Origin: Vibrio neptunius
GTDB lineage: Bacteria > Pseudomonadota > Gammaproteobacteria > Enterobacterales > Vibrionaceae
Assembly (NCBI RefSeq): GCF_000967495.1
Contig: NZ_JXXU01000001.1
Location: 248,001-312,000 of the forward strand
Reading direction: 5' to 3'
DNA: 64,000 bases
Part shown: piece after piece, positions 8,621-17,605 of the stretch
Numbering within the stretch: the stretch's first letter is position 1
Layout: each line of letters starts with the position of its first letter
Program-made: the position numbers and the translations under genes
Notes under the pieces: model-generated
The model's input: the letters and a program-made list of their open reading frames with translations, nothing else
Database searches by the model: none
Told to the model about the DNA's origin: nothing

Positions 8621-10009
8621 TTAACGCCCTATTTTTATTGGGAAATAGAGCTGAATGCTCAGGCCATAAGGCGAGCGATTCTGCGCCCTGACCTCGCCTT
8701 TCATTAAAGTCATGGCTTCTTTGACAATTGCCAATCCTAAACCATAGCCCCCCGACTGCTTGTCGCGTGCCGACTCTATTCGAGTAAATGGGCTGAAGAT
8801 ATCCTCTAGCGCTGTTTCCGGAATACCTGGCCCATCATCCGCGACGTCAAACACTAAATACTGATTTCCGTGTTCGGACGTTAATCCAATCGACACCTCG
8901 ATGAGGGCATCCAACCCTGCATACTTCATTGAGTTTGATATCAGGTTACTAAGACAGCGCAAAATTAAACGCTCGTCAGCATGCAACATAGGAAGAGATG
9001 GCGCTACATTGAGAACCAGTGTTTGATCCTCTCCTAACTGAAGTCGGCTTTGGTTTACTTGCGTGTTGGCAATACTTTCTGGGCATACTGGTTGAACGTC
9101 TGTGACGTAACGAGAATTCTCTAATCGACTGAACTCTAAGATCTCACCCACCAGTTTGTCCATTTCATCCACTTCTTTTTCTAGTCGATCAACCAAAGCT
9201 TGCTCTTCTTCACCAGCTTTTTTGCGCAGTAAATGTAACGCTAAGTTTTGTCTAGCTAAAGGCGTTCTCAGCTCATGAGACACATCTCGAATCAGCCTTC
9301 GCTGCTTCTCAGCCAAAGAGTGAATCTCCTGGGTCATACCATCAAAATCATGGGCGAGCTGGTTAAACTCTGTAATATTGGAGTTCAATTCACTGACAAC
9401 ATTGACGCGAAAATTGCCCTGAGAAAGCTTATTACTTGCTTCACGTAACCGGTCTAGAGGCCGCTGTAACTTGCGTGCCAATATCTGAGAAAAAAGAATC
9501 AACATGATAATGGCGATGATAATTTTGCTCACTGTCAGATAAACAATAAAACGGTGGGCCGGATGGACTTCACTAGGTAGCTGAATTACCAAGGTGTTTC
9601 TTTCTATTAGCGGGATACCTATCAGGGGTTTGCTGACTTGATCATTGAGTGGCCCATCAAGCTCACGCAAGAAACGCAGCTTGAACTCAAAATGTGGATG
9701 CATCTGGCGATGAGAAAGCGGCTTATGCTCTTCATTCAAAACGAACAGATAAAAAGGCTGCGCATTTGCCCAGTCAGCCAAGTCGTCCATGTCCCCTTCT
9801 TCGATCAATACATTAGCCTCTTCAGCTAACGTTAACATCTGCGCTTTCAGTGCTGGCGGCACTTTTAGTACCGCTTTCATTAGTGCTTGCTCCGCTACAG
9901 CTTGAAGAAGCAATATTGAAATGATAACAGCGGACATGTAGCTGAATAACTGAAAGACCAGCGCATCCTTACGCGTTGCTATAGCTTCTGGGCATCGAAC
10001 AGTAAACAC
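8621..10009 (-). CDS. CpxA-like sensor histidine kinase
   Basis: 462 residues. TM helices lie at about 19-37 and 156-176, flanking a periplasmic domain of about 115 residues. HAMP is at about 177-230, the phospho-His is His245 in RDVSHELRTPLARQN, and the ATPase region has N-box NLISNSMKYA and G-boxes DDGPGIP and GYGLGLAIVKEA. The H-box form is typical of the CpxA branch. The start is GTG at 10009, preceded by AGAGG in the end of the regulator gene. Together with the upstream regulator it forms an envelope-stress-type system; whether it is the true Cpx system or a paralog cannot be decided. Confidence 0.88.
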   Translation of the reverse strand: MFTVRCPEAIATRKDALVFQLFSYMSAVIISILLLQAVAEQALMKAVLKVPPALKAQMLTLAEEANVLIEEGDMDDLADWANAQPFYLFVLNEEHKPLSHRQMHPHFEFKLRFLRELDGPLNDQVSKPLIGIPLIERNTLVIQLPSEVHPAHRFIVYLTVSKIIIAIIMLILFSQILARKLQRPLDRLREASNKLSQGNFRVNVVSELNSNITEFNQLAHDFDGMTQEIHSLAEKQRRLIRDVSHELRTPLARQNLALHLLRKKAGEEEQALVDRLEKEVDEMDKLVGEILEFSRLENSRYVTDVQPVCPESIANTQVNQSRLQLGEDQTLVLNVAPSLPMLHADERLILRCLSNLISNSMKYAGLDALIEVSIGLTSEHGNQYLVFDVADDGPGIPETALEDIFSPFTRIESARDKQSGGYGLGLAIVKEAMTLMKGEVRAQNRSPYGLSIQLYFPIKIGR

Positions 10010-10011
10010 GG

Positions 10012-10677
10012 CTAGCCTCTGACAGAGTCGACAAAGCTGTAACCTTTGCCACGTACTGTTTTGATGTGTTGTTTCGATAAGCCCGCTTCAACCAACTTGC
10101 GCCGAACATTGCTGATATGCATATCTAGATTGCGGTCAAAGGGACTAAGTTCTTTTTTCAGCACTTCAATCTGAAGCTCTGCTTTGGAAACCACCACGCC
10201 ATCATTGCGCATAAGGTAGTTGAGTAAATCGGATTCTGTGCCTGTCAGTGGCACGCCGGACAGGTGTTCAGCAAAGCCTACACTGCTCTGACAGCCTGAT
10301 TGGCGCTGCTTTTCCAATCCAACTCGGCGGAATATCGCCTTAATACGAGTCAACAACTCTGGCACTTTAAAAGGTTTAGCAATGTACTGGTCTGCACCCG
10401 CCTGATAACCGTCAAGCATCGACGCTTCATCATTCAGTGCCGTTAACATCAATATCGGCGTGGCAAATCGTTGGCAGATACGCTTCGCGACCTGCATGCC
10501 GTTGAGTTTAGGTAACATAACGTCAAGGAGAACGAGATCAACAGGCTTTTTCTCAATGTATTGCAGCGCGCTCTCGCCACAATGAACGCTCTCTACTTGA
10601 TAGCCTTCTGCAGAGAGCACGTCCACTAGCAGTGCACACAGTTCAATATCATCATCAACGACTAGAATTCGGGACAT
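10012..10677 (-). CDS. CpxR/OmpR-family response regulator
   Basis: 221 residues from the ATG at 10677; a TTG at 10692 would add five residues and is less likely. Receiver domain with acidic pocket 8-10, phospho-Asp52 (LLDVMLPKLNG) and KPF switch Lys, followed by an OmpR-type winged helix ending in HIKTVRGKGYSFVD. The linked kinase starts 2 bp after its stop. By family it controls envelope functions; targets are not visible. Confidence 0.9.
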   Translation of the reverse strand: MSRILVVDDDIELCALLVDVLSAEGYQVESVHCGESALQYIEKKPVDLVLLDVMLPKLNGMQVAKRICQRFATPILMLTALNDEASMLDGYQAGADQYIAKPFKVPELLTRIKAIFRRVGLEKQRQSGCQSSVGFAEHLSGVPLTGTESDLLNYLMRNDGVVVSKAELQIEVLKKELSPFDRNLDMHISNVRRKLVEAGLSKQHIKTVRGKGYSFVDSVRG

Positions 10678-10793
10678 CTTGTTAAATTGCAAATGAAAAG
10701 ATTTCGCATTCTAATCTGCATTATTATCAGTGACAATACTGTTCTGTATCCACTCCCATTGTTGTGCTATTTCTTGTTCAAATAGACTGTCAT

Positions 10794-11570
10794 TCAGCGT
10801 TTATCCTTGACTCCAAATGCCCACAAGGCGCCAAGTATACCTCGTAACTTCACTTTAGTTGCTCTCCAATGGGTGGCTGGAGTACGCGGCGCTACTCTGA
10901 GTAAGTGGTCATAAGCACTTTGGTCAAACTCGACCTCACCTCCATGAGCCAGTAACAAAGTTTTAGGCGCCATTTCGTATATGCGTTGGAGGGATTGCCG
11001 GTACTGATTAGGATAAAAAATAGGAAAAGGGGCGATCAGTCTTTTCTTCACTTCCACCATTAAGTCGGCAACATAAAGGATATCTTGCTGCTCATGATGA
11101 AGAGATAAATCTCGATCAGTATGACCTGGGGTCTCTAACACTTTCCAATCTTCAAAGCAGGGAATGGCTTGTCCATCCGTGAGCTTAATATCAGGGTGTA
11201 GATTTCGTGAATACCATAATTTTCGCTTAGGACGCTTCATTCTCCCTGCGACCCAGCGAGCCAAGGCCAGATCCGTCAAGTGCATTAAGATACCATCCCA
11301 ACCACCGTACCATTGCTTGTCTTTCTCAGCTGATACAATTTTGCAGCCCGTCAGCTCTCTCAGCTTATGAGCAGCTCCAGCGTGATCTGGGTGCATGTGG
11401 GTCACAACCACCACCTTGAGGGAGTGAAAAGGCTTACCGAGTGTTTCAGTGATGTAGCGCTCTAAATATGGAACATCTGCCCTACTCGCCCCGTCCAGTA
11501 GCATAAGCTTATCCGGATACTCGGCTAAGTACATTTTCTGAATATAACCATCAATGGTATGAAGCTTCAT
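10794..11570 (-). CDS. MBL-fold metallo-hydrolase
   Basis: 258 residues of the metallo-beta-lactamase superfamily. The metal motif THMHPDHAGA (HxHxDH) lies near residues 60-66, a further His is in TPGHTDRD, an Asp in YVADL and a late His in LLAHGGE. This fits glyoxalase-II-like or lactonase-like hydrolases; the substrate cannot be read from sequence. The ATG at 11570 is chosen over an upstream TTG at 11582. It appears to be a single gene. Confidence 0.82.
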   Translation of the reverse strand: MKLHTIDGYIQKMYLAEYPDKLMLLDGASRADVPYLERYITETLGKPFHSLKVVVVTHMHPDHAGAAHKLRELTGCKIVSAEKDKQWYGGWDGILMHLTDLALARWVAGRMKRPKRKLWYSRNLHPDIKLTDGQAIPCFEDWKVLETPGHTDRDLSLHHEQQDILYVADLMVEVKKRLIAPFPIFYPNQYRQSLQRIYEMAPKTLLLAHGGEVEFDQSAYDHLLRVAPRTPATHWRATKVKLRGILGALWAFGVKDKR

Positions 11571-11684
11571 TCGAACTGCCAATTTAACAATGTATTTACA
11601 TTTTCCAATTTAGCAATACGCCAATAAATGAACAGCGCAAACATTTCACGATGTGACATCGGACCAGTAGCCGAGATATAAGAA

Positions 11685-12557
11685 TTAGCGTTTAAGTCTC
11701 AAGAGACGCCCATCTGTGCGGTAGAAAATCAGAGCGAGCAAAATCAAACTACACCCTAGCAGTTTGTTGGCCGAGAGCTGTTCGCCATACCAAAGAATAC
11801 TGAGTATCACGGTCCATATCGGCTCTAGTAGCATGATAAGGGCAGCATTTCCTGGATTGCTGTGTTTCTGGCCAAGCGTCTGCATCACGTATCGCAAGCT
11901 GGTTGCAAGAACAGCACTGGCAGCAAACCATCCCCAAATGCTGGCATCCACACTAATCGGCACGGTCTCAAACACAGCAGAAGCCGTTAAACCAATCACG
12001 CCAGTAACAAACAGTTGAATACAAGTCAGTGTCAGTACTGGTAAGTTTTGTGCTAGGCGGCTATTCACATTGAAATGCAAAGCAAGTAAACAGGCATTGG
12101 CTAAGAACCAGAGTTGCCCAGCTGAACTGTTCCACTCTCCTTGCAAAGAAAGAAACGCAAGGCCAGATACCGCAATTGGCATTGCAATCCAGAAAGCACG
12201 CTTTGGCCGCTCCTTGTACAGGCCCCAAGCAACAATAGGAACAATAATCATAGATAAGCTGACAATAAACGCCCCTTCACCAAGGGTCTCACTGACTGCG
12301 ATAGCATGTACCCAAGCAAGAAGCGCAAGGGCCAGAATACAACCGCCACCCATTGCTTGAACAAGCTGTTTTAGGCTGAGTTGTTTAAGTGATTTGAAAC
12401 AGAAAGGAAGCAAACATATTGAAGCAACCACAAAGCGTAAACCGACAAAGCCAAATGGTGGTAAACCTTGAATCGTTTGTTTGGAAAAAATCCACCCTAA
12501 ACCGGCCAATGCGGTAGTGGCTACGAGGATCCAAGCGGCTTTGCTTTCTGAGTTCAA
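11685..12557 (-). CDS. EamA/DMT-family transporter
   Basis: 290 residues, about ten hydrophobic helices in two EamA repeats (roughly 5-140 and 150-285), as in RhaT/YdcZ-type drug/metabolite exporters. It ends with basic residues. No ATG fits the start; the TTG at 12557 has AAAGAGA 7 bases upstream and begins MNSESKAAWIL. It acts in the inner membrane; the substrate is unknown. Confidence 0.85.
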   Translation of the reverse strand: MNSESKAAWILVATTALAGLGWIFSKQTIQGLPPFGFVGLRFVVASICLLPFCFKSLKQLSLKQLVQAMGGGCILALALLAWVHAIAVSETLGEGAFIVSLSMIIVPIVAWGLYKERPKRAFWIAMPIAVSGLAFLSLQGEWNSSAGQLWFLANACLLALHFNVNSRLAQNLPVLTLTCIQLFVTGVIGLTASAVFETVPISVDASIWGWFAASAVLATSLRYVMQTLGQKHSNPGNAALIMLLEPIWTVILSILWYGEQLSANKLLGCSLILLALIFYRTDGRLLRLKR

Positions 12558-12806
12558 TACAAATTCTCTTTAATTATTATTCTGTTAATTGTCGAATGCC
12601 CGATAGTCGCAGATTTGTTCAAGAATTACCAAGAAAAGTCTGATCCTATTTTCGTACCCAATACTACATATGCAGAGAATATGGTGGCCCTTGATGAAAA
12701 GAATCCCCCGACACCAAAATCATATGTGACTCAACATATGCATTTCTTTACTTGCCACGTTACTAAACGTTATTCAGGCACCTCGAAAACCACTGTATAA
12801 CACTGT

Positions 12807-12840
12807 ATGAGAAAAAGTGTTTTAGATCACATTTTCTCAT
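12807..12840. repeat. Long near-perfect palindrome
   Basis: ATGAGAAAAAGTG and CACATTTTCTCAT pair over 12 of 13 positions around an 8-nt loop. Directly before it, CACTGTAT occurs twice exactly 10 bp apart (12791 and 12801). The region lies between the DMT exporter and sulA. It may be a terminator or an operator; the remainder of 12558-12983 shows nothing else I can support. Confidence 0.45.
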
Positions 12841-12983
12841 GCTTTTATCTAATCACATCACTAGGTTCGAGACAATATTTTAACTTTAAAAACAGACACT
12901 TAAAAAACGCATTCAGACATCCCACAAAATAAACGTACAAAAAGACAACAAATATTGCTTGATCAACTGATACAATAAAACTA

Positions 12984-12999
12984 CTGTATATACATACAG
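12984..12999. promoter_or_regulatory. LexA (SOS) box
   Basis: CTGTATATACATACAG is a full match to the gammaproteobacterial LexA consensus CTGT-N8-ACAG, with the usual AT-rich alternating centre. It lies 22 bp before the sulA-like start codon, where repressor would block transcription. Confidence 0.93.
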
Positions 13000-13021
13000 C
13001 ATGTATATAAGGACAGTAATT

Positions 13022-13417
13022 ATGTTTCAGGTACACACTCCAAATCGCTTAGTTTCCAAATTCAATGTATTGGCTCAACCAACTCGACCAATGAACATTG
13101 CAGACTCGACGCTCAGCCGTTTAGCAGGGTTGTCTAACCAGAAGCAATGGATATTGTTCACCGCAGAATGTCCTCGTCCAGATTACGAGCAGTTCTCTTC
13201 ATACAATGTCAGCTGTAAAAAGATTATTCAGATGAAATCTTCGCAAACACAGACCGAATTTGAAATCGTAGTGAAAGCAATTAAATCCGGTAATGCCAGC
13301 GCTGTTGTCGCATCAGATAATATTGAACTCTTAGAACAATCATTACTTCGTGATCTCGCGTGCCAATACCATTGCGAAGTCTTTTTTGTTGAAAACCAAT
13401 TCAAGCAACTCCACTAG
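13022..13417 (+). CDS. sulA: SulA-like SOS cell-division inhibitor
   Basis: 131 residues from the ATG at 13022, which has AAGGA 8 bases upstream. The central part (QKQWILFTAECPRP, then KKIIQMKSSQTQTEF and KAIKSGNASAVVAS) aligns by eye with E. coli SulA (RWQLWLTPQQ, TKVMQISQLSPCHT, RALRTGNYSVVIGW). SulA blocks FtsZ polymerisation after DNA damage. The LexA box immediately upstream supports SOS control. The C-terminal tail differs from E. coli SulA, which carries its Lon signal there. Confidence 0.82.
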   Translation: MFQVHTPNRLVSKFNVLAQPTRPMNIADSTLSRLAGLSNQKQWILFTAECPRPDYEQFSSYNVSCKKIIQMKSSQTQTEFEIVVKAIKSGNASAVVASDNIELLEQSLLRDLACQYHCEVFFVENQFKQLH

Positions 13418-13437
13418 TTTCATTTGCACTGTTTTAC

Positions 13438-13464
13438 GCCTCTCGGGTTGAGAGGCTTTTTTTT
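13438..13464 (+). terminator. Rho-independent terminator of sulA
   Basis: GCCTCTC and GAGAGGC form a 7-bp stem with a 5-nt loop, followed by eight T residues. Confidence 0.92.
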
Positions 13465-13494
13465 GCTCATTTCTATCCCCTCACTACCACTCAA

Positions 13495-13510
13495 GAGCAA
13501 ACGTTTGCTT
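13495..13510. promoter_or_regulatory. PurR operator of purC
   Basis: The sequence contains the perfect palindrome AGCAAACGTTTGCT (13496-13509), whose core GCAAACGTTTGC is that of the PurR box. It precedes a TATGAT -10 element at 13539-13544 and lies about 100 bp before purC, a known PurR target in enteric relatives. Confidence 0.82.
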
Positions 13511-13608
13511 TTTATCTGGAAGGTTAATTTAGTTCTGGTATGATTCTCTGCAAATCGATTGCCTCTCACGGGCAACCTTCCATTTTTGACAAAGATAGGA
13601 ATGTCTAA

Positions 13609-14712
13609 ATGAGTCTCGCTGATCAAGTTCTTGCTGTTAATGATGATCTTCCCATTCGTACCAACAAACCCGTTCATAGTGGCAAAGTACGCTCTGTATA
13701 CTGGCTAACAGAGGAAGACAGCCAACGTCTGATTAAGGAAAAAGGCTATGATGTTGCGGAAGATGCACCGCTTGCCATTATGGTCATCAGTGACCGCATC
13801 TCTGCATTCGACTGTATCTGGCACGGACAAGGTGGATTAAAGGGCGTTCCCGGTAAAGGTGCTGCACTCAACGCAATTTCCAATCATTGGTTTAAACTCT
13901 TTAAACAGCATGGCTTGGCGGACAGTCACATATTGGATATTCCTCATCCTTTGGTGTGGATCGTGCAGAAAGCGAAACCAATAATGATTGAAGCGATTTG
14001 CCGTCAGTACATTACAGGTTCCATGTGGCGCTCATATGAGAAAGGCGAACGAGAGTTCTGCGGTATCGAGTTACCGGAGGGCCTAGAAAAAGATAAAGCG
14101 CTTCCAGAACTGCTAATGACACCTTCAACAAAAGGTATTTTAAAAGGCATTCCGGACGTACCTGAGGCGGATGACGTCAACATTACTCGCCAAAACATTG
14201 TTGATAACTTCGCAGCATTCAACTTCTCCAAAGCAGAAGATATCAGTCAATATGAAAAGCTACTGCGCGAAGGTTTTGTTGTCATTAGCAACGCATTGGC
14301 AGAAATCGAGCAAATCTTTGTCGATACTAAATTCGAATTTGGCTACGTAAAAGATGCTGCGGGCAAAGAAAAACTTATCTATATGGATGAAGTCGGTACA
14401 CCTGACTCATCGCGAATTTGGGACGAAATCGAATACGATGCGGGCAACATCGTAGAAAACTCGAAAGAAGGCTTCCGCCAGTTCTTACTTAACCACTTCC
14501 CTGACCCTGATATTCTGCTCAACAAAGAGCGCATGCCTGAGCGCGAAGCTTTAGCTCGCAATAATGAGCTTCCGCTCGAATCATTGATGGACATATCACA
14601 AACTTATACAAGTATCGCAGAGAAGATCACCGGACGACCAATCAAACTGAGTGCCAATCCGAAACAAGAAATTATCAATGTGCTAAGCCAAGAATACGGT
14701 TTGGTTGACTAG
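13609..14712 (+). CDS. purC: SAICAR synthetase (PurC)
   Basis: 367 residues, the long Vibrio form compared with the 237-residue E. coli enzyme. It joins aspartate to CAIR using ATP in purine synthesis. Recognisable segments are [11 protein letters not shown] near the N-terminus (nucleotide loop), [23 protein letters not shown] and LMTPSTKG. Its own promoter carries a PurR box and a terminator follows, so it is monocistronic. Confidence 0.95.
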   Translation: MSLADQVLAVNDDLPIRTNKPVHSGKVRSVYWLTEEDSQRLIKEKGYDVAEDAPLAIMVISDRISAFDCIWHGQGGLKGVPGKGAALNAISNHWFKLFKQHGLADSHILDIPHPLVWIVQKAKPIMIEAICRQYITGSMWRSYEKGEREFCGIELPEGLEKDKALPELLMTPSTKGILKGIPDVPEADDVNITRQNIVDNFAAFNFSKAEDISQYEKLLREGFVVISNALAEIEQIFVDTKFEFGYVKDAAGKEKLIYMDEVGTPDSSRIWDEIEYDAGNIVENSKEGFRQFLLNHFPDPDILLNKERMPEREALARNNELPLESLMDISQTYTSIAEKITGRPIKLSANPKQEIINVLSQEYGLVD

Positions 14713-14718
14713 AAAATA

Positions 14719-14748
14719 ACGCCCAAGTCATCACTTGGGCGTCTTTCT
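14719..14748. terminator. Terminator between purC and the 113-aa gene
   Basis: ACGCCCAAGT and ACTTGGGCGT form a perfect 10-bp stem with a 4-nt loop, followed by a T-rich tail on the + side. It can serve both convergent genes. Confidence 0.85.
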
Positions 14749-14756
14749 CTAACTTA

Positions 14757-15098
14757 CTATCCCTTAAAACCTTCTACGGTCACCTGTTCAATGTAAACCT
14801 GAGCCAAATGGCCTACAAAGCAACGGCCCGGATTATCCCCTAGGATCCATTCTTCTGGCGTAAACAATTCAAACAACCCAAAGCTTGCCAATGCTGGAAT
14901 GGCTAACTTTAAATCTTGCTCTACTTCGCCACGCTCCCCTTGGTTGTATCTGATTATATTGTGCAGCATCGCCCCAACGGTTCCAGTTGGAATCTTAGTG
15001 CCATCTTTCAATGTTACTATCGGCAGTACCTGACCTTCAGCAACTATTTTGTGGTTAACCGCCGAAAGCTGCTGTGCTAGAGATGTATTCTTATCCAT
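14757..15098 (-). CDS. Conserved hypothetical protein (113 aa)
   Basis: A soluble 113-residue protein without signal peptide. I know no function for it. It contains a polar region TLKDGTKIPTGTVGAMLHNI and an aromatic/acidic segment LFELFTPEEWILGD. The ribosome site GAGGA is good. It is transcribed divergently from the AraC regulator at 15237 across a 138-bp gap, which suggests that the regulator controls it. Confidence 0.65.
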   Translation of the reverse strand: MDKNTSLAQQLSAVNHKIVAEGQVLPIVTLKDGTKIPTGTVGAMLHNIIRYNQGERGEVEQDLKLAIPALASFGLFELFTPEEWILGDNPGRCFVGHLAQVYIEQVTVEGFKG

Positions 15099-15236
15099 TT
15101 CTCAATCCTCTTTTGATTGCTGTTACCTAAGGTTTCCAAGTCATCACGCTTGCAACCTCAAACACAGGGATAGAATAACGACTAACGAACAGGCATAATT
15201 TATTCAAATAGACATAATATTTACTTATTACGCCAC

Positions 15237-15968
15237 ATGAATTGCATTGAGTTATTGAAAATTCATCACCCAGCGGCATCTGAAACCGAATGGCACCAGC
15301 ATGAATATGCGCAGCTTTACTGGGTGAGTAAGGGTATATTTACGATTGAAACAAGTGATCAGCAATGGACGATAACTCCCGCATGCCTTGGCTGGATTCC
15401 TCCCCATTTACAACACAGATCTGATGTTGTATCTGACATAGAAGCGGTCATGATCTACGTACCTTTAACTTGGCTCAATGCCTTTCCGCAACAAGCGAAA
15501 GTCATTAAATCCAACCCCCTTATTCAAGCTCTCATTGAGCGAATGACCCATTTCGATTTCTCAGCAATGACAGAGCCTCAACAGCGACAATTTCAAGTTC
15601 TGCTGGATGAGGTTCACCTTGCTCCTGCAAGTAATCTCTATTTACCTCTCCCCAAGGAAGCAAAAATGCGCCAAATCGCCGATAGTCTATTAGAAACACC
15701 AGATGACGCTCGCTCGCAAACAGAATTGGCGCATGATTTTGGTACCAGCACACGAACTTTGAGTCGACTGTTCAAGAAAGAAACCGGGATAGCTTTTGGA
15801 TTCTGGCGGCAACAAGCCAGACTCATCAGCTCATTGCCTTTGTTGGAGAAAGGCTTAAGCATCACTTGCGTCGCACTGTCCTGTGGCTATAGTAATACCA
15901 GCACTTTTATCACTGTTTTTAAAGCGCGGTTTGGCGTCACTCCAAGTGTGTATTTCGGTTCACGGTAA
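15237..15968 (+). CDS. AraC-family transcriptional regulator
   Basis: 243 residues. The N-terminal cupin-like ligand domain (about 1-110) has HEYAQLYWVSKG and GWIPPHLQHRS. The C-terminal double helix-turn-helix (about 140-243) has ELAHDFGTSTRTLSRLFKKETG and CVALSCGYSNTSTFITVFKARFGVTPS. This arrangement is common in regulators of efflux or small-molecule response genes. The ribosome site is weak. The 3' end overlaps the convergent downstream gene by 9 bp. Confidence 0.88.
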   Translation: MNCIELLKIHHPAASETEWHQHEYAQLYWVSKGIFTIETSDQQWTITPACLGWIPPHLQHRSDVVSDIEAVMIYVPLTWLNAFPQQAKVIKSNPLIQALIERMTHFDFSAMTEPQQRQFQVLLDEVHLAPASNLYLPLPKEAKMRQIADSLLETPDDARSQTELAHDFGTSTRTLSRLFKKETGIAFGFWRQQARLISSLPLLEKGLSITCVALSCGYSNTSTFITVFKARFGVTPSVYFGSR

Positions 15969-16529
15969 TGGCGTTTCAGTATCTGCCACAACTCGTAATA
16001 GAGGCCAGTTCTCCACCCAGCGCTTACTTTTCACCCTTTGATGAAACAATACTTCTGAGCGCTTAGGATTATGCGTCACTTTCAAGGCAAACAAACTATC
16101 AAAACCAAATGATGAAAGGCACTGGTACTTACCGCCGGCAAGCAGTCTAATTGCCACCGCGGTTTCTTTTTCCGGCCAGAAGCTCATCGCATCAATCAAA
16201 TCCGTATACGCTCGATCACCATTGCGCTCATGCATCATGGCTTGGTTTCTAACCTGCCAGTTCGCGTGCGGCATTAACTCCTGAAGCTTCCATTCGTAAG
16301 CCTTGTATCGTTCTGGATCGGATTCATCCAAATCAAAATAGATGACATCAAGATCATTGAGTGGTGTTGGGCTTTCTTTGTGGTGTAGCTCATCCCACAC
16401 TAGGTTTCTGACAAATCCTGCCGCTAAGAAAGCATGGGGGATCTCAGATTCAGTAACACACGCTAAAGCGCGCATCCGAAAACTGTCTTTTTCAAGCCAT
16501 TGGATTATCTTGTCGCTGTAGTTTTCCAT
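15960..16529 (-). CDS. Nucleotidyltransferase-like protein (NTP_transf_6 family)
   Basis: 189 residues. HAFLAAGFVRNLVWD near residue 33 and PLNDLDVIYFDLDE near 55 give the G-x-x-R and DxD pattern of the NTP_transf_6 (DUF925) family. The biochemical role of this family is undefined. AAGGAC precedes the ATG. Convergent with the AraC gene; no partner gene is apparent. Confidence 0.8.
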   Translation of the reverse strand: MENYSDKIIQWLEKDSFRMRALACVTESEIPHAFLAAGFVRNLVWDELHHKESPTPLNDLDVIYFDLDESDPERYKAYEWKLQELMPHANWQVRNQAMMHERNGDRAYTDLIDAMSFWPEKETAVAIRLLAGGKYQCLSSFGFDSLFALKVTHNPKRSEVLFHQRVKSKRWVENWPLLRVVADTETPLP

Positions 16530-16693
16530 TTTGTCCTTCGGAATTTTTCATTGTGTCTAATCCTAACATGACGTGATTAAACGGTTCCTAGATAAATCGA
16601 CCACTTACGACTGATAGAATGTTTGATCAGGCTCGTATCTAATTTGAGCTATCAAAGGTATAACAGGCCCATCTTTCTTTTGTGGCCTTTTCA

Positions 16694-17605
16694 ATGGATT
16701 ACGTTGCCCTTTCCCGAATCAGCTTAAAGCACCTGACGGTATTACATGTACTGTTAAGTACACATAGTGTCAGTGGCAGCGCTCACGTTTTATGTGTTAC
16801 CCCATCAAGTGTGAGTAAAACACTCAGCCAGCTTAGAGAACAACTTAAAGATGAACTCTTCTATCGGGAAGGAACGTCACTGGTACCCACACCTTTTGCG
16901 TTATCTGTTGCCAAAGACGTACACAAGATCCTTGCTTGTATGAACGGAATACTCCACCAAGGGGAGTTTGAACCTAAGAATTTTTCCGGAACGGTATCAC
17001 TTTCGATGCGCGAGAGCACCTTCGAGCTTTTTTCTGGGAGAATCACCAAGATTGGTCGTCAACTAACATCAGCCAACATCCAGATTTTCGCTAAGGAACA
17101 ACTCAGCTTTGATGCTCTGCTACGTGGACAAGTTGATTTTATGATTTTGCCTCACGATATCAGTCAACCGCCGACACGCAGTCGTGACCTAGTCTGGGAG
17201 CAGATTCAGGAGGATGAAATGGTCTGCTTGATGAGGCCAACGCACCCTCTGGCTAACCAATCGATTAACACTGAGCAGTACCTTGCTTACCAGCACATCG
17301 GTATTTTAGATAAGGACCTGTCCGCCCCCTACTTTGAGCAGAAACTCACACAACAGTATACATCGAGAAACATCGCCATTTCCGTCGCTGATTTTGGCTC
17401 AGCGGCGGTTATCTGTCACCAAACTGATTTGTTACTGACTTGCTCAAAAATGTGGGCAGAGAGATCGCTGCAGGCAGAGGCTTTGATTCAAAAGCCTCTG
17501 CCGTTTTCCTATGGAAAAGTGGCTTACAGCTTGGTCTGGAACCTAGCGAGCTTGAATGACCCAGCTCTGAAATGGTTGCACTCCCAGCTGATTAAACCGG
17601 TTTAA
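16694..17605 (+). CDS. LysR-family transcriptional regulator
   Basis: 303 residues from ATG 16694; a GTG at 16682 is an in-frame alternative. The helix-turn-helix (about 10-65) contains SVSGSAHVLCVTPSSVSKTLSQLREQL, split here by its recognition helix. The effector domain follows (about 90-300). Its stop overlaps the convergent yjjW stop by 4 bp. No divergent target lies at its promoter. It could act on the neighbouring yjjI-yjjW operon, which has a dyad in its promoter, but this is inference. Confidence 0.85.
   Translation: MDYVALSRISLKHLTVLHVLLSTHSVSGSAHVLCVTPSSVSKTLSQLREQLKDELFYREGTSLVPTPFALSVAKDVHKILACMNGILHQGEFEPKNFSGTVSLSMRESTFELFSGRITKIGRQLTSANIQIFAKEQLSFDALLRGQVDFMILPHDISQPPTRSRDLVWEQIQEDEMVCLMRPTHPLANQSINTEQYLAYQHIGILDKDLSAPYFEQKLTQQYTSRNIAISVADFGSAAVICHQTDLLLTCSKMWAERSLQAEALIQKPLPFSYGKVAYSLVWNLASLNDPALKWLHSQLIKPV

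Noticed and set aside
8483..8707. 74-codon ORF on the + strand
   Set aside because: Its second half is antisense to the kinase gene, the composition is not protein-like, and I recognise no domain.
12615..12800. 61-codon ORF before the palindrome
   Set aside because: It begins at TTG without a ribosome site and has no recognisable sequence.
12791..12808. Second LexA site
   Set aside because: Two CTGTAT half-sites occur in direct, not inverted, orientation, so no LexA dyad is formed.
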